Assembly (NCBI RefSeq): GCF_902148845.1
Contig: NC_043761.1
Span: 6,647,899 to 6,711,898, forward strand
DNA from: Salarias fasciatus
Lineage: Eukaryota; Chordata; Actinopteri; Blenniiformes; Blenniidae
Direction: 5' to 3'
DNA length: 64,000 bases
The position numbers and the translations under genes are program-made. Below, in pieces: positions 29,201 through 43,013 of this stretch; within the stretch, counting starts at the first letter, position 1; each line of letters begins with the position of its first letter. The notes below the pieces were generated by a model. It did no database searches. It had not been told where the DNA came from and was given only the letters and a program-made list of their open reading frames with translations.

Positions 29201-29800
29201 CAAATGATGTGAAGGAAAAAACAATGCAGGGTGGATTCTCATGTATGAAATTGAAATCAACCATTCTGGTAGTTACTATAGATATGTCAAAGTCAAGATG
29301 ATACAACAGCTCAGGACTGGATCAGGACTTTGTGTGTAATAAAACAGCCAATTGCTGCACTTTTCACATCAGTTGTAATGAGGTGTTCAGTCTGATTATG
29401 GCCCTGGGGTAGAAGCTGTGTGTCTTAATGAGGATTTCTTTGTCTGTTCTTGTTTTATCTTGTCATGGTTTTAATACAAAATCCTGTGAAACAAATTAAA
29501 TCATATCAAACTTTGTGAAAGTATATATAGTTAGATTATTCTTTTTAAAACAAGTACGGTAATACTTTGTAAAACACGTGATGATTACATGGTATGAATG
29601 CAGTTGAATTTGAGTATTCAGGAGATTCAAACACATTTTAGCTTACCGTCGTCAAAGTCTTTGGCTTCACAGTAATTCACAGTCTTTGTTTTCCTGTTTT
29701 AATCAACAAATAATGTGTTTGCGTCAAACGACATTGAATAATTGTCTGTCCAACTGGGGATACTGATAAAACCATGTACTCACCTGGAAGGACGATCCAT
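26253..29800 (-). CDS. rad51ap1: RAD51-associated protein 1
   Basis: RAD51AP1 is a largely disordered nuclear DNA-binding protein that stimulates RAD51 joint-molecule formation in homologous recombination. Nine exons (minus): 29784-29800, 29647-29693, 28918-29053, 27805-27911, 27631-27717, 27427-27531, 27164-27343, 26941-27081, 26253-26380; total 948 bases, 315 residues (human isoforms about 335-352). The N-terminus keeps the basic and VNY-acidic block (TVNYCEAKDFDDDEDF). The middle has LDKIT, a DEDDDYEP acidic patch and Lys/Ser-rich DNA-binding stretches. The C-terminus carries PKWNPP and the RAD51-binding motif LRLGLSRLVRVKPLHP, nearly identical to human as recalled. Reading phase selects the acceptor at 26380 over a nearby AG that would give a stop. 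The promoter side has an ETS/CRE-like composite (CCGGAAGTGACGT, 30078-30090). Confidence 0.95.
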
Positions 29801-30059
29801 GCTTTGAGAAGTTTATAAATCCGGGGGAGCCGTATTTATTCTAGATAACAATAATCACGTTAACGCTGCTAGGTGCTACATGAACGCTAAAAACTGACAG
29901 AAAGAACTCACAGTAACTCGCTCCAAAACTGCATAGTTTTCACTCTTTCTGTAATGTGTCCACTATTGTTAAATAAAGCGCCAAACTATCAATAAAAACA
30001 CACTTTAAAGAAAAAAAAACTCACTCGGTAACGTTGACTGTTGCTCGGTAAGTGTTTAA

Positions 30060-30100
30060 CTCGCCCGCCTGAATCGCCCGGAAGTGACGTACGTGTTGAC
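30060..30100 (-). promoter_or_regulatory. Probable rad51ap1 promoter
   Basis: An ETS site fused to a CRE half-site (CCGGAAGTGACGT at 30078-30090) lies about 280 bp upstream of the rad51ap1 start, in a TATA-less context typical of housekeeping and DNA-repair genes. Function is inferred. Confidence 0.5.
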
Positions 30101-30482
30101 AATCTGACAAATTGAGGTAGCTGATTCGTGCCTGAAAAATAATATATGAGAAGTTGTCGTAATTCCTAAAACTGAAACAAACAATCTCATGTCTATGTAT
30201 TTACATATTCTATATAAAAAAAAATCAACGATGGTTGTTTTTTATTGTAACTTAAAAAAGTGTCGAATCTACTTCGTTGAGCGTCACCTTACCTTACCGT
30301 GACAACAGATTGGCCCAGGCACACATAAAGATCACTGTTTTTTTTTTTTTTTAATATTATCTTATCTTCCTTTTTATGTTTTAATAAGACCACACTGCTA
30401 TTGTGAAATAATTTTCTGTGTGAACAAACAACAAGATTCGCTGATCCACACCACCAGGATGGTAAACGGTTAATAGATTTAA

Positions 30483-30705
30483 TTCATTTAGCACTTTTTC
30501 ACTCCTTGAGCAGCCAACAAAGCACTTTACACTGTTAATCACATTCACTCATTCACACACATATTCTCATACTAATGGAGGTGGCTGACATGCAAGACAC
30601 TCAATAGGGACCAATTTGTGGTTCTGTGTTTTTGACAAATCAAACCTTCAAACTTCCATTTGGGAGATAGATGACCACTTTACCAATCAATCCACAGTCA
30701 CCCCA
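30483..30705 (+). mobile_element. Teleost tRNA-derived SINE-like repeat
   Basis: The phrases AGCACTTTACACTGTTAATC, ACATTCACTCATTCACACAC, GGAGGTGGCTGACATGCAAG and a terminal ACTTTACCAATCAATCCACA match the body of a common fish SINE-like repeat on its usual strand. It is decayed. Confidence 0.7.
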
Positions 30706-33700
30706 ATGCTGGCTGTTGCAGTAGCGATATCAGTGGGAACAGCATTTTTGATGGAGTCTAAATTTAGTTGGCTTTTGGAGGGCACATAATGCAAAACATC
30801 TGAAAAAAATGTATTTCTTTCATGACTGCACAATGGGTGAATTGCCATGCAGAAAAACTAAAGATGTGCATTTAACAGGCATTCAATCACAATAAAAACC
30901 AAAACATTAATACAAAGGTGATATAAGAAGCAGCCGATAAAAATCTCAAGTGCTGGAGTTCAGGTGCTGAGAAATTGTTTGGTTATCTGTATTTGTATTG
31001 ATGATGATTGCTCTTAAATTTGTTATGAATAATGATAACAACCATATACAAAATGAGAATTCTCATTCTAAATGTGTTTATTGGATATTAACGTGCCAGT
31101 ATGAGACTGCTCAGTTTAGTACCAAATAAAATCGGATGAAACGTTTGTTTGCGTCCAAAAAGCTAATATTAGCTCACAGTAAGAACATGAGCACACCATA
31201 TTCTTCATTCCATTTTGTGTCTTTTTGGTTTTCTATTCCTTAGAGAAACTATTTATTCTTACCAGTTTAAAAACTTTGAAAGTTTTGAAAGTGCTTATTC
31301 ATCCCAAACCTTCAGGATCAGTCTGCCAAACCAAGGTTTGAATGAGCCTGTGAGTAGGTGTGTGTGGCAGACCATACTTAAAAAAAAAAAAAAAAAACAT
31401 ACTGCTTTCTTAAAACATGCTTGCAGATCACTTAAAAAATGCAGTTTGGAGGTGGTGATTTTACACATCCATCTTATATAATACTTAACACAACTTAGTG
31501 AGTAGGTGTTAACCAGCAAACAGAAAAAGTCACCTGTAATCTTTTGATGAATAAAGCCATCTGAATCAGCTGTCAGTGCTTTCCATTGTGCAGTCCTAAC
31601 TGGATTACACCTTTTTATTACTTAGACTTTTTTTTTTTTTTTTTAAACAAGGCATTTGCATTTGCAGGCCTTGGCAGCAGCATTGCAGTCACTGTCTGAC
31701 TTCAGCTGAGAGGTCCAGCAGATGGCAGCATGATCCTGATGGGTGACACACCCTCAGCTCTCAGAGGTACACAGTCCCAGCAGCTGATTGACATGAACCT
31801 GACATGTCCTCAGTCACTGAGTCGCCCACACTCAGGGCGGAAGCAATCACAGGCTCCCTCTGAAGTGCAGTGAAAGAGAAATCGCCCCGTTTTTACTGCA
31901 CTTCCAAGGGAGCTGCAGCTGTACCGAGGGTTGTCATTTTCCAAGTCTGTGAGTGGGTGGCGGTCGGGCTGCGGTTTGTCACACAGTGGACCTGGAGGAG
32001 ACGTTCGGGGATGTGATGGTCCGTGTCTTCGCTCCCAGACAAGGAAGGAAGACATGCAGCCGTGGGGCCAAAAGGCCCTGTGGTCACACATTCCTCAACT
32101 CCTCCAGCGCTGCCTACAGCCGTGACTAAAATATCAGGTCCAGTCATGCAAACTCTGTGGTCACAACATCATTCTGCCATTCAAACGTATAGATGTTTCT
32201 TTTGTATTTGTTGCATTATTACAACAGCTGCAAGCAGCACAGGGGACTTATTGACTTCTCCCATATTCATACCCGGTAATCCTGCAGCGCTTCAGACATG
32301 CCATGACTCTCCCATTGATCTGCCCCTTCCAGACATATACCATGCACTTCTTTTTAACTGCAGGAAGTGTTTTTATGTTTCTACAGTTAAAATTGCTACG
32401 CCTCCACACGTGTGCTATATGTTCCCAAACAAAGTCACATGAAGACTGGCAGGGAAACAGAATGAAGTTCACGTATTCTTCACTCAGCTAAAAGTAGACA
32501 TGCCCGTTTAGATTTTGACTCAAGTAAATATTATGTACTGTCGCTGCTCCTGAGCTAAAAATATGGAGGTATGTGACATTAAATGCATGTAAACATGAAG
32601 TTAAACACACACAGTACACTGATTTATGTATGTTTTTTGCTATTGATCCCTTAGTAATTGGTCTCAAAGCATGGTCAACACACTAGAGAGTGATTTTGTC
32701 ATGGTTTGAAATGCAGTGAATTTAATCACACATTGGATCAAAAAAAAATTCACAACACAATGTTTTACTCTTTGTTTAAACTCAGGGTGGGTTAAAGCAT
32801 CAGGTCTCAATTTTTAGTTTGTTTTATCATTTCATCTCCTCAGAACTGAATGATTTTAGCAAATGTGTGAATTAAAATATTATGTATTGTAACTGTTGCT
32901 TTTTTTCAGTATTTTTAGTAGTGCAGAACACAGACACTGGCAGACACTCCTTACTAGGTGGTAGCTTGTAATTGCATATCTTCTTTTTCTATTGTTTTTT
33001 GCAGAAAAAGCAAACGAACTTGGAACATGAAATATTTATTTAAAGTCTCTTCATTGAAGTTGTTTAAGATATTGAATTTTATAGTTATTTACTTAACAGC
33101 GTGTCTTTTTAGCACATCAGTGCCCATATTAAGCATGAACGAGCAGTCAGGGTACATACAACAACTATTGTTAATGTTAGGGTGTAAATATGCTGCATTG
33201 AACATCAGCGATGACTGTCAATGGCAACATGTCGCCATGAGCGAGAGAGCTCACCACCACAACACTGAGCAGCCCTAACTATTACTATTTTCACGGTGAC
33301 ATACTGCTAATCTCCTTCTGATCAAATATTTGCAATATAAAGTAAACATCATGACTATTGACAGGAAGTGAATCATTTGCTAATATAACCTCTTGTAGTT
33401 TGTGCTAATGACATGCACGGATGCCATTAATTGCTCTTACATTCTCCACAGGCGGTGATGTTTGTGTTTTTCTGGCCTGTGGCAGCAGCTGGCAGTATGA
33501 GCTGAACTATTTTGAAAAGAGACGTCCAGCTGGATGCGCCGGTCTCGCCGGCAGCCGTGAGCTCATCAGCGGTCTCAATTTGAGTTTGTTTGTTGGAAGT
33601 GGTCAGGAGGCAGTTTCCCCCTCCGGCCGCTGACGTGAATGCCATCATTATGCGCTGTGTAGCCTCTCAGAGTGGTAGTTTGTGTGGGGCTCGCTCCACG

Positions 33701-35219
33701 CGGCACCGATGCCCCTGTATGGCTGTTCCGCAGGCGGAGACTTGCAATGTTGTTATTTACATTCCACGCTGGGCAAAGAAAAAATAGACTGCCTCCTATT
33801 ATTATTGAGATATTTTGGGAAAGATGCAAAAAGTTGGTCGTCGGTTGCATGTTAATGTAATAAAACAGGTGATCTGTGGTCGATTCCCACTCATGGGCTG
33901 TTATTTTGGTTGGGGTTGGACTTATTAATAGTTCCTCACAGACAAAACGTTCTGTCAAAGACAGAGTTCCTCCTGAGTGGGGGCACCGGTTATTTAAAAG
34001 CCTCGAATTAAATGCGTCTTGATGAGCTTTTAGTGTTTCGGATATCCGGCCTCGCAGTTGTGTCACTGTGGGGCTGCTGTTCTAACCTAGAAATGGCCTC
34101 GCTTCAGATGTCTTCGGGCCCAGAGCAGTGGCAACCGCAGCACGGCCACAGCAGCCACCGCTTCAGCCGGGGAACCAGAGTGGGCAGAGAGATCTGTCAG
34201 TCAGTGGTTTCCGGAGGCTGTTGTCTTAGACGACGTCTTCTCAAGTTTTCTTTTTCTTTTTACTTTTTCTTGCTTTTCCTTTAGGGAGTACACACGCGGC
34301 AACCGCCACACTAATTGCACGGGAGAGGAGCGACCGCGGAGCAACAATTATGAGGAGATTTTTGGGATGTGTGGGCTTGTGACTGCATAAACTCAAGCTA
34401 AGATATGCTTCTGAGGGAAGACACAGCACAAGCCACAGTGATAGAATAACTGGGTAAATATTGAAGTGGGGTCGAGAAGCAGTCAGTTGTAACAGTCCAA
34501 AACATTGTTGACCTGAAGAAGTTTTGACTTGTCAGATTTAAAAGCAGTTAGAAGAGCTAGACATGGATAAAAACACACAAATTTTACATTTGTATATGTG
34601 TTTGTGCCATTATATAACCTCCTATAGGCCTAAAAAATTGAAACCCAAGGTGTTGTTGAGTGATAGTTCTATACTTTAGAAATCAAGACCAGTTGAGACT
34701 GGTGTAAAAACGTCCAAAGTCAGACATATCTAGCAATTTTTGTTTAAAATGTTCTATAAAGAAAATATCTGGTTGAAGGGCGTCCTGTCCCTTTAACCCC
34801 CAGGACTTTCCTGCTGCTCGGCCCCTGTCCCCTCTAAGAGCGCCCCGCCCCACACTGAGAAAACCACTGTTTTTAAAGAGCAGTACAAGATTAAAATGAC
34901 TGTCAGCTGGGGCTGGGAATGACAACATTCATAAACTTGGTGATCCATCATAAGTCTTAACTGATGCTAAACCAGCGAGTTATTCAGTGATCTTCTTGAA
35001 TTTGGATTGGATTTATTTTGGACCCTTTATTGGGGGGTAACAAAGCTCTAAAAGCACCACAGCAGAACAAAACTCCAAAGTTTGGTTTTTCAAAAAACAT
35101 TTTCCTGCTGAATCATCAGATCATGACGTTGCTTCTTGTGTTTGCAGCCAGTGTTAGTGGCAATATGAGGTCCCAGATGAGGCATCTGCAGTGTGATTAT
35201 ATGTGTTGACAAGACGGTG

Positions 35220-35560
35220 GGGATATAAACAGCATCAAAGGGCCGCCAATAATTCAGCGCCTGCCAGTTTTGCGCTGTGACACCATTCGAAATAGCGCGC
35301 GTAACGCAGCATTGTTTCCTGCGCTTGAAGGGCACCGAGTGGCCAGTCTCATTAGGGTGACCTTTTAACGGGCAGGTCACAGGCACATGAGACCCCTGTG
35401 ACTTGGCCGTGCCTGGGATGTGGCACTCTCTCACTGCCGCTTCGTTTGTTGACAGATCAGCCGTCTCGGATTCCCTCTTGTGCATTTCCCACAAAGTGCC
35501 TGGCTCCCTTGTGCCTGTGCGCAGAGCACATGGCCGTCTTTAATACCCTGCATCCGTCCG
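35220..35560. promoter_or_regulatory. Candidate conserved non-coding element
   Basis: A repeat-free island of higher complexity (it includes GGGCCGCCAATAATTCAGCG and GGCGCTGAATTA-type text on the other strand) sits in the rad51ap1-fgf6 desert. The call is based on composition only; no conservation data are available. Confidence 0.25.
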
Positions 35561-37869
35561 ACGACAGCTTAACTTCGCTTTCCCCTCGGGGATCAGTAAA
35601 GATGCCACCTTTTTCCAGATACTTTACCTGCATTGCAGGAAGGGCCCAGGTTTCTTTACTCTGCAGAGCAGAGCGTGCAGACGGCACGTCACGGATCTTT
35701 CCAAGCCACTGAGACTCACGCTCACACAGTCTGTGCATATAGATAATGTTAATACTAACAGTGGGCGCTTGGGAAGTTTTATTCAAAGTTATTGATCTTG
35801 GTCGAGCCACTTGCCAGCCTGCCAGTGCTGCAATGCAGTGAGTTATCATCTTTGACAGTGTGTCCTGAAGCCTGTCTGACGCCAGAGGGCGCTGTCCTCA
35901 TGACAGAAGGGAGGGAGACTCCATCCTCACTGACAGGAAAGTTTTTCTCTTCTCTGGTACCACCAGTCTGCGTCCACCATGAATTTTGTGTCACCTTGAT
36001 TCCCTCTAGTTTACAAGTACACACTCCTATTATTCGTGCAGACTGGATTAAAAAAACACCAGCAGAAGCATGAACGATTGTAAAATTACAATCAGACAGA
36101 AGAATGACAATCTGTGTCTGTTTTCCATTCTGCAGCAGGTGAAAAATTAGAAGAAAAAGGATGTTTGAAAGAAAAAAAACCGAAAAATAAACATAAAAAC
36201 AGACAAGGAATCATCAATGCAGCCTCTGAGGACACTCAAACAGCAATCCATTCAGCTATAAACAAACAAATAAATTGCTTTTTCAAAATCCGGCACTAAA
36301 ATAAATGAAAGGAGTCAGAGAGTCAGCTTCTGGATTGTCCCCACATTGTTCCTCCTCCAGCCTGTTCACACAATGCAGACTTTAAGCAAAAGGAAATGCT
36401 GAGGCCTACGAGCCTGTTTATTAGCATTACTTTATTTTCATCCTTTGCTTTATGTGTTTTAACAGTGGCTTTCAGGTCAGTTGCTTTTGGTGCTCAATCC
36501 ATTTATTTGTCTCATTTCAGTGGAAGTTTCGGGTCTGCTTACACAAGAACGTTTTCTAGCGAAGGAGCAAAACTTTCCATGCATTTTGTCCATTTACTGA
36601 AAATGCCATATTTTAAAAAACAACTCCCAAGGTGGAACTTTTGGAAAACGTTGAGTCCTGCTGCGTGTCACAGTCACAGTAACAAGTTCTTCTGCACATG
36701 CTCGAGTAGACGAAAATGCAAAAATGACGCGTTTTCACTTGGAACGTTGTCGTCTGAACAGTGCATGAGGGACACTGCATTACAAGGATTATTATGTCTC
36801 TTTTCATGTGATTAATGCATCTGCTTCAGCGTCTCTCAGCTTGCAGTTCCCCCTCTGAAACCTCCTGCTTCAGCTGGCTGCTGCCGCATGTCCCAACGCC
36901 CTCTAGGAATCACATGATAACAGGAAATATCAGGAAGACTGAGTGTCCCCCCTCATTACTGCTGATCCAGCTTTCTGCAGTCTAATAGTGGAAAATGAAA
37001 CTATGCCAGCTCTTTTTTTCCCCACGCAGGTAGAATCAAGCGAATTTCAACGCAGGAAAAGAGCAGCGCCGCTTGAAACTTGTGAAAGTGTGGACTGCAC
37101 CTCTGCCTATGAGAATCCCCGACACGTTTGTGTTTTTTTGACGCTGTTAATGAGCTGGTTTGGACAAGAAAACTGGCTGCGAAATCTTCTGGATGTTTTT
37201 TTGAATGCCATTGGTGATGAGCTGCTCTCCAGGACAGGCAGCATGCCCAAACCTTTGATCAACTCCTTATGGGTTTAGATTTCATCCAGCGGGGGCCGTG
37301 ACAAAAATAAATGATCCGATCTTTGTTGTGCTGGCGTATCGACAGCAGCTCCGTCCAGGATGACTCACTCTCGCAGCGGTGTGCCATTCCTGACGCTCTG
37401 CTCCAGCCCGGCAGCCAAATTGCCTTGATCCTCCTCTCATTGCCGCCTCTCTCCCACCACTGCCACCCGCTCGCAGCGGAGCACGGCGGCGGCGTCCGCT
37501 GGGACGGCGGCACGGTTTTCATCCCGCAGGGGTGCGAACGTGCAAAGCAGCGAGCAAATGTGCCGAGAGGATTCCTGGCATTCTCCAGCTCGGTCCTGGT
37601 GGCCTGGTTTGGTGTTGGGTTCCTGGGAGAGAGGGAAGAGGAGCCGGGGGAATCGGCAGCCGACTCAGCAGCTGACACCTCCTCTGATCTCTATCTCTTC
37701 CTACAGCCGTAAACCAAACTGTCTGACTTTCCAGCATGGCAGCCACATAAACAGTGTTTTCCTCGTGGCCTCCGACGGGTCAGGCAGCTTCTACCTGGAA
37801 CGAGCAGAGAAGATGTGGCCTCCTGGTTACCAGGCTTCTCACCTTCTGTACCGGATTGTCTGATTTAGA

Positions 37870-38005
37870 CTCTGGATGGTTACAAAGAGATGGACAGACA
37901 ATCACACCCTGACCTACCCTCAATTTAAGGTTACCAGTACACATCTTAGGACTGTGAGTAGATACTGCGAGTACATGCAAACCCCACACGGACAGACGCA
38001 GATGT
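37870..38005 (+). mobile_element. Fragment of teleost dispersed repeat
   Basis: GACAGACAATCACACCCTGA, CATCTTAGGACTGTGAGTAG and CATGCAAACCCCACACGGAC mark a diverged fragment of the same family as 9.92-10.32 kb. Confidence 0.6.
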
Positions 38006-40227
38006 TCTTATAAAATCTCTGTAAACCTTCAGCATTGATGAATCTCACCAGATGTGCAACCTTGCAACACCACAGACGATAATGAAACCGTTCTTCTTAA
38101 TTTCTTCTTAATGCTGAATGGCAAAAACATCAGAAGCATTCACTCTCGTCCGTCAGCATTTTCCTGTGCTCAAGGATTTCTCTATTCTATTTTTACAAGA
38201 GCCATCGCACACGGATTCATTTTTCTTCTAAACATCTTTTCCCAACTTTGGATTACAGTTGCACAGAGAAGCAATATCTCAAATGAATTTAAAAGCAAAT
38301 CAAACTTTTTGGCCGGATCTTCATCATCAATTTCAGTCAAAGCTTTGAGCTCAGAACGACAGATAAACACATACATGCAGTAATAACTGCTCTGGGCAGC
38401 ATAAAACCTGCCCGCTGGTGCTCGTCCTCATTGCCTCACGCCAAAGGGGGCTCAGGGTTTAACAGCTCTGCTGAGCCGGCTCTCTTCGGGGTTCAGTGTT
38501 AAGCTTACCAAAGTGTTTGATCACGGCATGATGGACACAATTTGACATGTCTCTGAGGTCTCCTGGGATGAGGACTGATTACAGAGCTTAAAAGGAGATC
38601 AATGGTCTTGATGTGAGGTATTATTCAGCATGTGCAAGTATTTTTACCCCGTCCAGAAGGTCTTTATGCAGAGAAACGATCCGTTTGACTGTTGAATGCT
38701 GTGATGTAATATTTAAACCTCAATTCTAACAATATATATCAACATTTTTTGATTTTTTTTCCCAATCTGAGGACAGCAACATGTTCAATATTAATGCCAT
38801 TTTCATATTAAACATCCTGAAAATCCTTAATTCAGGAAGGTTTTGTTTATAAGCTTATTATCATTGTTGACAAACTGTTACACCATCAGACAAAAATGAC
38901 ATATAAGTTTGAAAATATTCCTGATATTGTGGTTTTTGTGAATGGCAGCATAAGGTGGGGCTTCTTACTTCCTCCGTGCTGCGTTTCTCTCTATCTTGGC
39001 CTGAAGGGTCCAAACTGTCTGATGACAAATAGGCCGTTATATTTGTTTTACAATAACACTGTCCATCGTGTCCTGACACAAGCAGAAAAACTTGCTGTGT
39101 CACTGGTTGGGATTCGTTGCCGGATAAACAGTCACCTCTGCCTCGCTTCTTTTCTCCTTCGTCACTCTACGCCCAATTTAGCAGCGAGGCACATCCTTCT
39201 CTGCAAGGTGCACAAGCTGTACCCTTCAAAAGATATTTTTACTGGGAACGCTCCCTTCTGACAAGTCGTCGTCCCCCCGTGTAGCTCAAAGCTGGACAAA
39301 TTAATCCTGAAAGGAGCAGGGTTTTTTTTAAATGCATCTCACCGTGTTTTAAGAGCTGTGTGTGTGTGTCGCCGTGTCACAGTCTGATGCTGCTTTGGAA
39401 CGTATCGCACAGTTTTCGGAGCAGCACAGGAAAAGAGCATAACCCTGGGCAGTTTTTGGCCGTTGCATTATACATGAGCTACTTCAGCAAAAAAAAAAAA
39501 GAAAAAACTAAACTCCAAGCTGCTTTCAGAGCGACACCACTGCCTGCTCCCACCGAATGAAATCAAAACATTCCTGATTTAGGCCCAGTTTACACAACAA
39601 CGTGAAGTCAAGTGAAAAGGGTTAGTCGTTTGTGTTTTTATTTCTGAAAAGTTTTGCATTTACACGAAAACGGCAGAAACACTAAAAACCATGTGGACCA
39701 AGAATTGGTGCTGTTGGATGTTTTTATAATGAAACCACACACACATACACACGCGCGCACAGAGAACAATACAATAAGAACATTAACAATGAGGACAACA
39801 GACAGCCAAGTTGGACTGATATCTCGGTCACTGTCAACTCTAAAACTGCTGAGTCCAGGAGAATCTGGACTGGGAGTCATGACACTCTGGAAGAAAACGT
39901 TGTTATTGTCCATCTACTGCGAATGTGGAAATCTCTGAATGAAGTCTTTCTGTGGCGGCCTGTGCAGCTCTGGTGAGCCTGACACAGTCGGGCTGAGTAT
40001 TATTGTCCGTCTATGCCAGTGATTTTGATGCCATGCCAGAGAAATCCCCTCTTCATCTCCGGGGCTCCCCAGCTGTTGTTTCTATATCGTCTTTTAAACC
40101 CCACGTTAATAAAACAGTGATTGGAAGAGCTTTACGTCCTCCTGTATCCAGTTACTTACACTTTGGTAATATGCACAAAAGCTGTTTGTATAGCTATTTC
40201 CTCTGCTCCGTGCTGGTGTCCTGATTG

Positions 40228-40229
<2 letters not shown>

Positions 40230-40301
<72 letters not shown>
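40230..40301. repeat. (TG)n microsatellite
   Basis: About 36 uninterrupted TG units. Confidence 0.97.
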
Positions 40302-40302
<1 letters not shown>

Positions 40303-40854
40303 AATAGATCCTATAACTGCAGAAAAGACAGCTGACCTGACAACAGTAAACTGCCTGCACTTTTCTCCTGCTCGAGCCTCCAGTTCCTCTGCTTTCTCCT
40401 TCTGCTTTAATAGAACCAGTTAAGGCGGCTCTATAGTCAAATTCCATTTGATCTGTTATCAGGCCGATTTTCCATCTCCCCCCCTCCTGTCCCTTCCCCA
40501 TTGCCCGTTCCATTGTTGCCCCTCTGTGGCTTGAGACTGTTGGATTTCACTGTTTGGTGTTCTCTTTCAAGGATACAGCTGATTAATCTATTTTGTCAAC
40601 CAAGAGGAGATTAATTGTTTTTTTTTTACTTTTGAGTTAACTTTTTATGCTGATGATGTGATGTTATGTTATGGAGGTAAATGTATGTAAATTCATCCTT
40701 TCATTTCATTTTGGACAATATTCCCATACTAAGACGGTATTTCTTTACAGTTTGGTAATCTGTATCACAATATAACGCCACAGTTTATGCATTGTGGGTA
40801 TTGATTCTGAGGTAGTTCTATCAAACGTGTAATTGCTTCAGATTTTCAACACTT

Positions 40855-41120
40855 CACGTTGCCGTCATCTGTAAAAAGCCGCCTCAGCGTCACACGCCGG
40901 TTACCAGTATTAGCTGAATTAATCTCCAGAGCTCAGCACCGTCTCATTAATGGTGGCCACTCTGCATTGATTAAAGTTCCACTCTGTCAATAGCGGGCTG
41001 GTTTTGTCTATTCAGGCTATCGGTTGGCTCGGTTTGCACAGCCCTGTGCTGACGCAGCAGATCAGGAGCGCGTCTCATTAATTGGCCGAGGTCTGGTCTG
41101 TCTGCCCTCTGCTGCTCTAA
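40855..41120. promoter_or_regulatory. Candidate conserved non-coding element
   Basis: A repeat-free, moderately GC-rich stretch dense in homeobox-like TAAT/ATTA cores (TTAATCTCC, CATTAATGG, CATTAATTGG) lies about 3.5 kb upstream of fgf6. This is typical of developmental enhancers but unproven. Confidence 0.3.
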
Positions 41121-42992
41121 CGCGTAGAATCACTGAATCAGTGGAGTTTCAGAGAAATGGGATGAGCTGGTTCATGACCTGAGGTTTGAATTCGAACCGG
41201 TCACATTTCATTCAGAAGTAACAGGAAAGTTTCAGCTCCCGAGTCGAAAAACATTCAAACTTCGCCGTCAAACTTTGAACTTCTGAAGCTGAGGAAGAAG
41301 TTAGGAGTCATTCCAAATGACGTTAACACAGTTTTTGTTCATGACAATAACAGATGGTTCATTTTAAAGTGCAGTTGCCTTATTGATTATAATAAATTAA
41401 ACTTTATGTCCTTTTTGCAGATTAGTATTGAGTATTGAGGGTACTGTGTTATATTAAGAGTCACTCATAATTACATAAGTACATTAAAAACAGTGGCCAG
41501 GTTTTTACAGTTCTTTCTGTCAGGCGAAAGTGATTGTAATTATCAAACATTTTTAAACTTTTAGACACAACGCTGTGGAAATCGATCACATAAGGATGTT
41601 GATTGAGGTTATTGAAATAAAATAGTGACATGTCATCCTCGATGGGACGAATATATCTCAACACTACTGCACGATGCATCCTCAATTAGCACTAAATATT
41701 CCAATAAAAAGCTTGTTCACGACCTCAAAACTGAATAACGTCACCTTTCTAAGGATGGTAAGATGTGATTTAAGTGATCATTCTTCAGTCTATCCACTTT
41801 TTGCCACTTTTTTGCTCTTGAAGTGAAGCTTGTTCTCATACTTATTGACAATAGTCACTAACCTTCATTGAAACGATTCAGAATGTTGCTGCAGAAAGGA
41901 AGAAGACACTTTTTCTCAAACATAAATGATGGTGTTAAGATAGTTTAAAAAAAGATCTTCAACGGTCATCAGCGTGTGTGTAAAAATAAGGTCCATAGTA
42001 TCTTTCCCCTTTGGCTGCTCGCTGCAGTGTGTCAGTGCCGCCGCTCGCCGCCTCTGCGGTTGCTAAGGTGGGCCTGAGGCTCCCTGGCAGCAGGGAGCAG
42101 CTCTGGGGGCCTCAGAGGATCGCTGCCCTGTGTGACGTGCTGGGAATTCCCCCGAGCCTCCATCTCCTCCCTGCACCCTGCAGGACGGGATGCAAACAGG
42201 GATGTAAAAGGAGGGAGGGAGGGAGGGAAGGGGGGCCTTCGATTTATTTTTATTTTCAGTGTTTCGTCCTCATTTTCTACTGACGCAAACGGCACTCTAA
42301 GCCCTTAAGGAGCATACAAATAGTGAAAGAAGGCTTGATGTAGCTGCATAAGGGGAAATGGCATTTTGATGGATGTAATGCATTTACAGAAAAACTCTAC
42401 ATTTTTTGAATTGTTTTACAATAAATTCCTTTCATTATCTGTCGATACAAAACACAAAAGGCCCTTATAGGACATTCAAGAAATGTCATTGTTTATAAAT
42501 GAAATAGCAAAGAATAAATCACTTGAGCTTGGATGAAATTTCAAATAAAAAGTAAAATAGAGATTTTTTTTGCCAAATTGTGATCATCAACAGCACAGGG
42601 TTCTGTCCATGTGTCCTTCACCGCTTTATTTTAGGACGTGAACTCAGTAGGTCACACCGAACAATGTCACGTATTTGATTCACGCAGGTTATATTTTGAT
42701 GTGGGCTGCAGGACTGTGTTACTTACAATAATAACGCGCAATCTGACCAGGCAGAATATTTGGTTGTGTAAACTTCCTGGACAAACAGCTAAGGAAGTGT
42801 CAGACAGGATCTCCATTTGCTCTCCTGTGACTGGCTGGGACTGTTTTTACACCTTCCTTCTAAATAAGGCAGCAGGCTGCCAGGACATATGACCACCGTC
42901 CCGATTTGGGCCCTGGACACAGTATCCATCCATCCATCCCATGATTGCTCAACGCCAATGAAAGTCAAATGCGTGCACGAGCACGCGCACGC

Positions 42993-43013
42993 CCCCCCCC
43001 CCCCCCCTTCCCC
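42993..43013. repeat. Poly-C tract
   Basis: A cytosine run of about 17, then TT and CCCCC. Its length may be a sequencing or assembly artefact. Confidence 0.8.

Noticed and set aside
37259-37863. Several overlapping open frames of 75-139 codons on both strands
   Set aside because: GC-rich DNA with few stops; none shows a domain or splice-site logic, and frames overlap on both strands.
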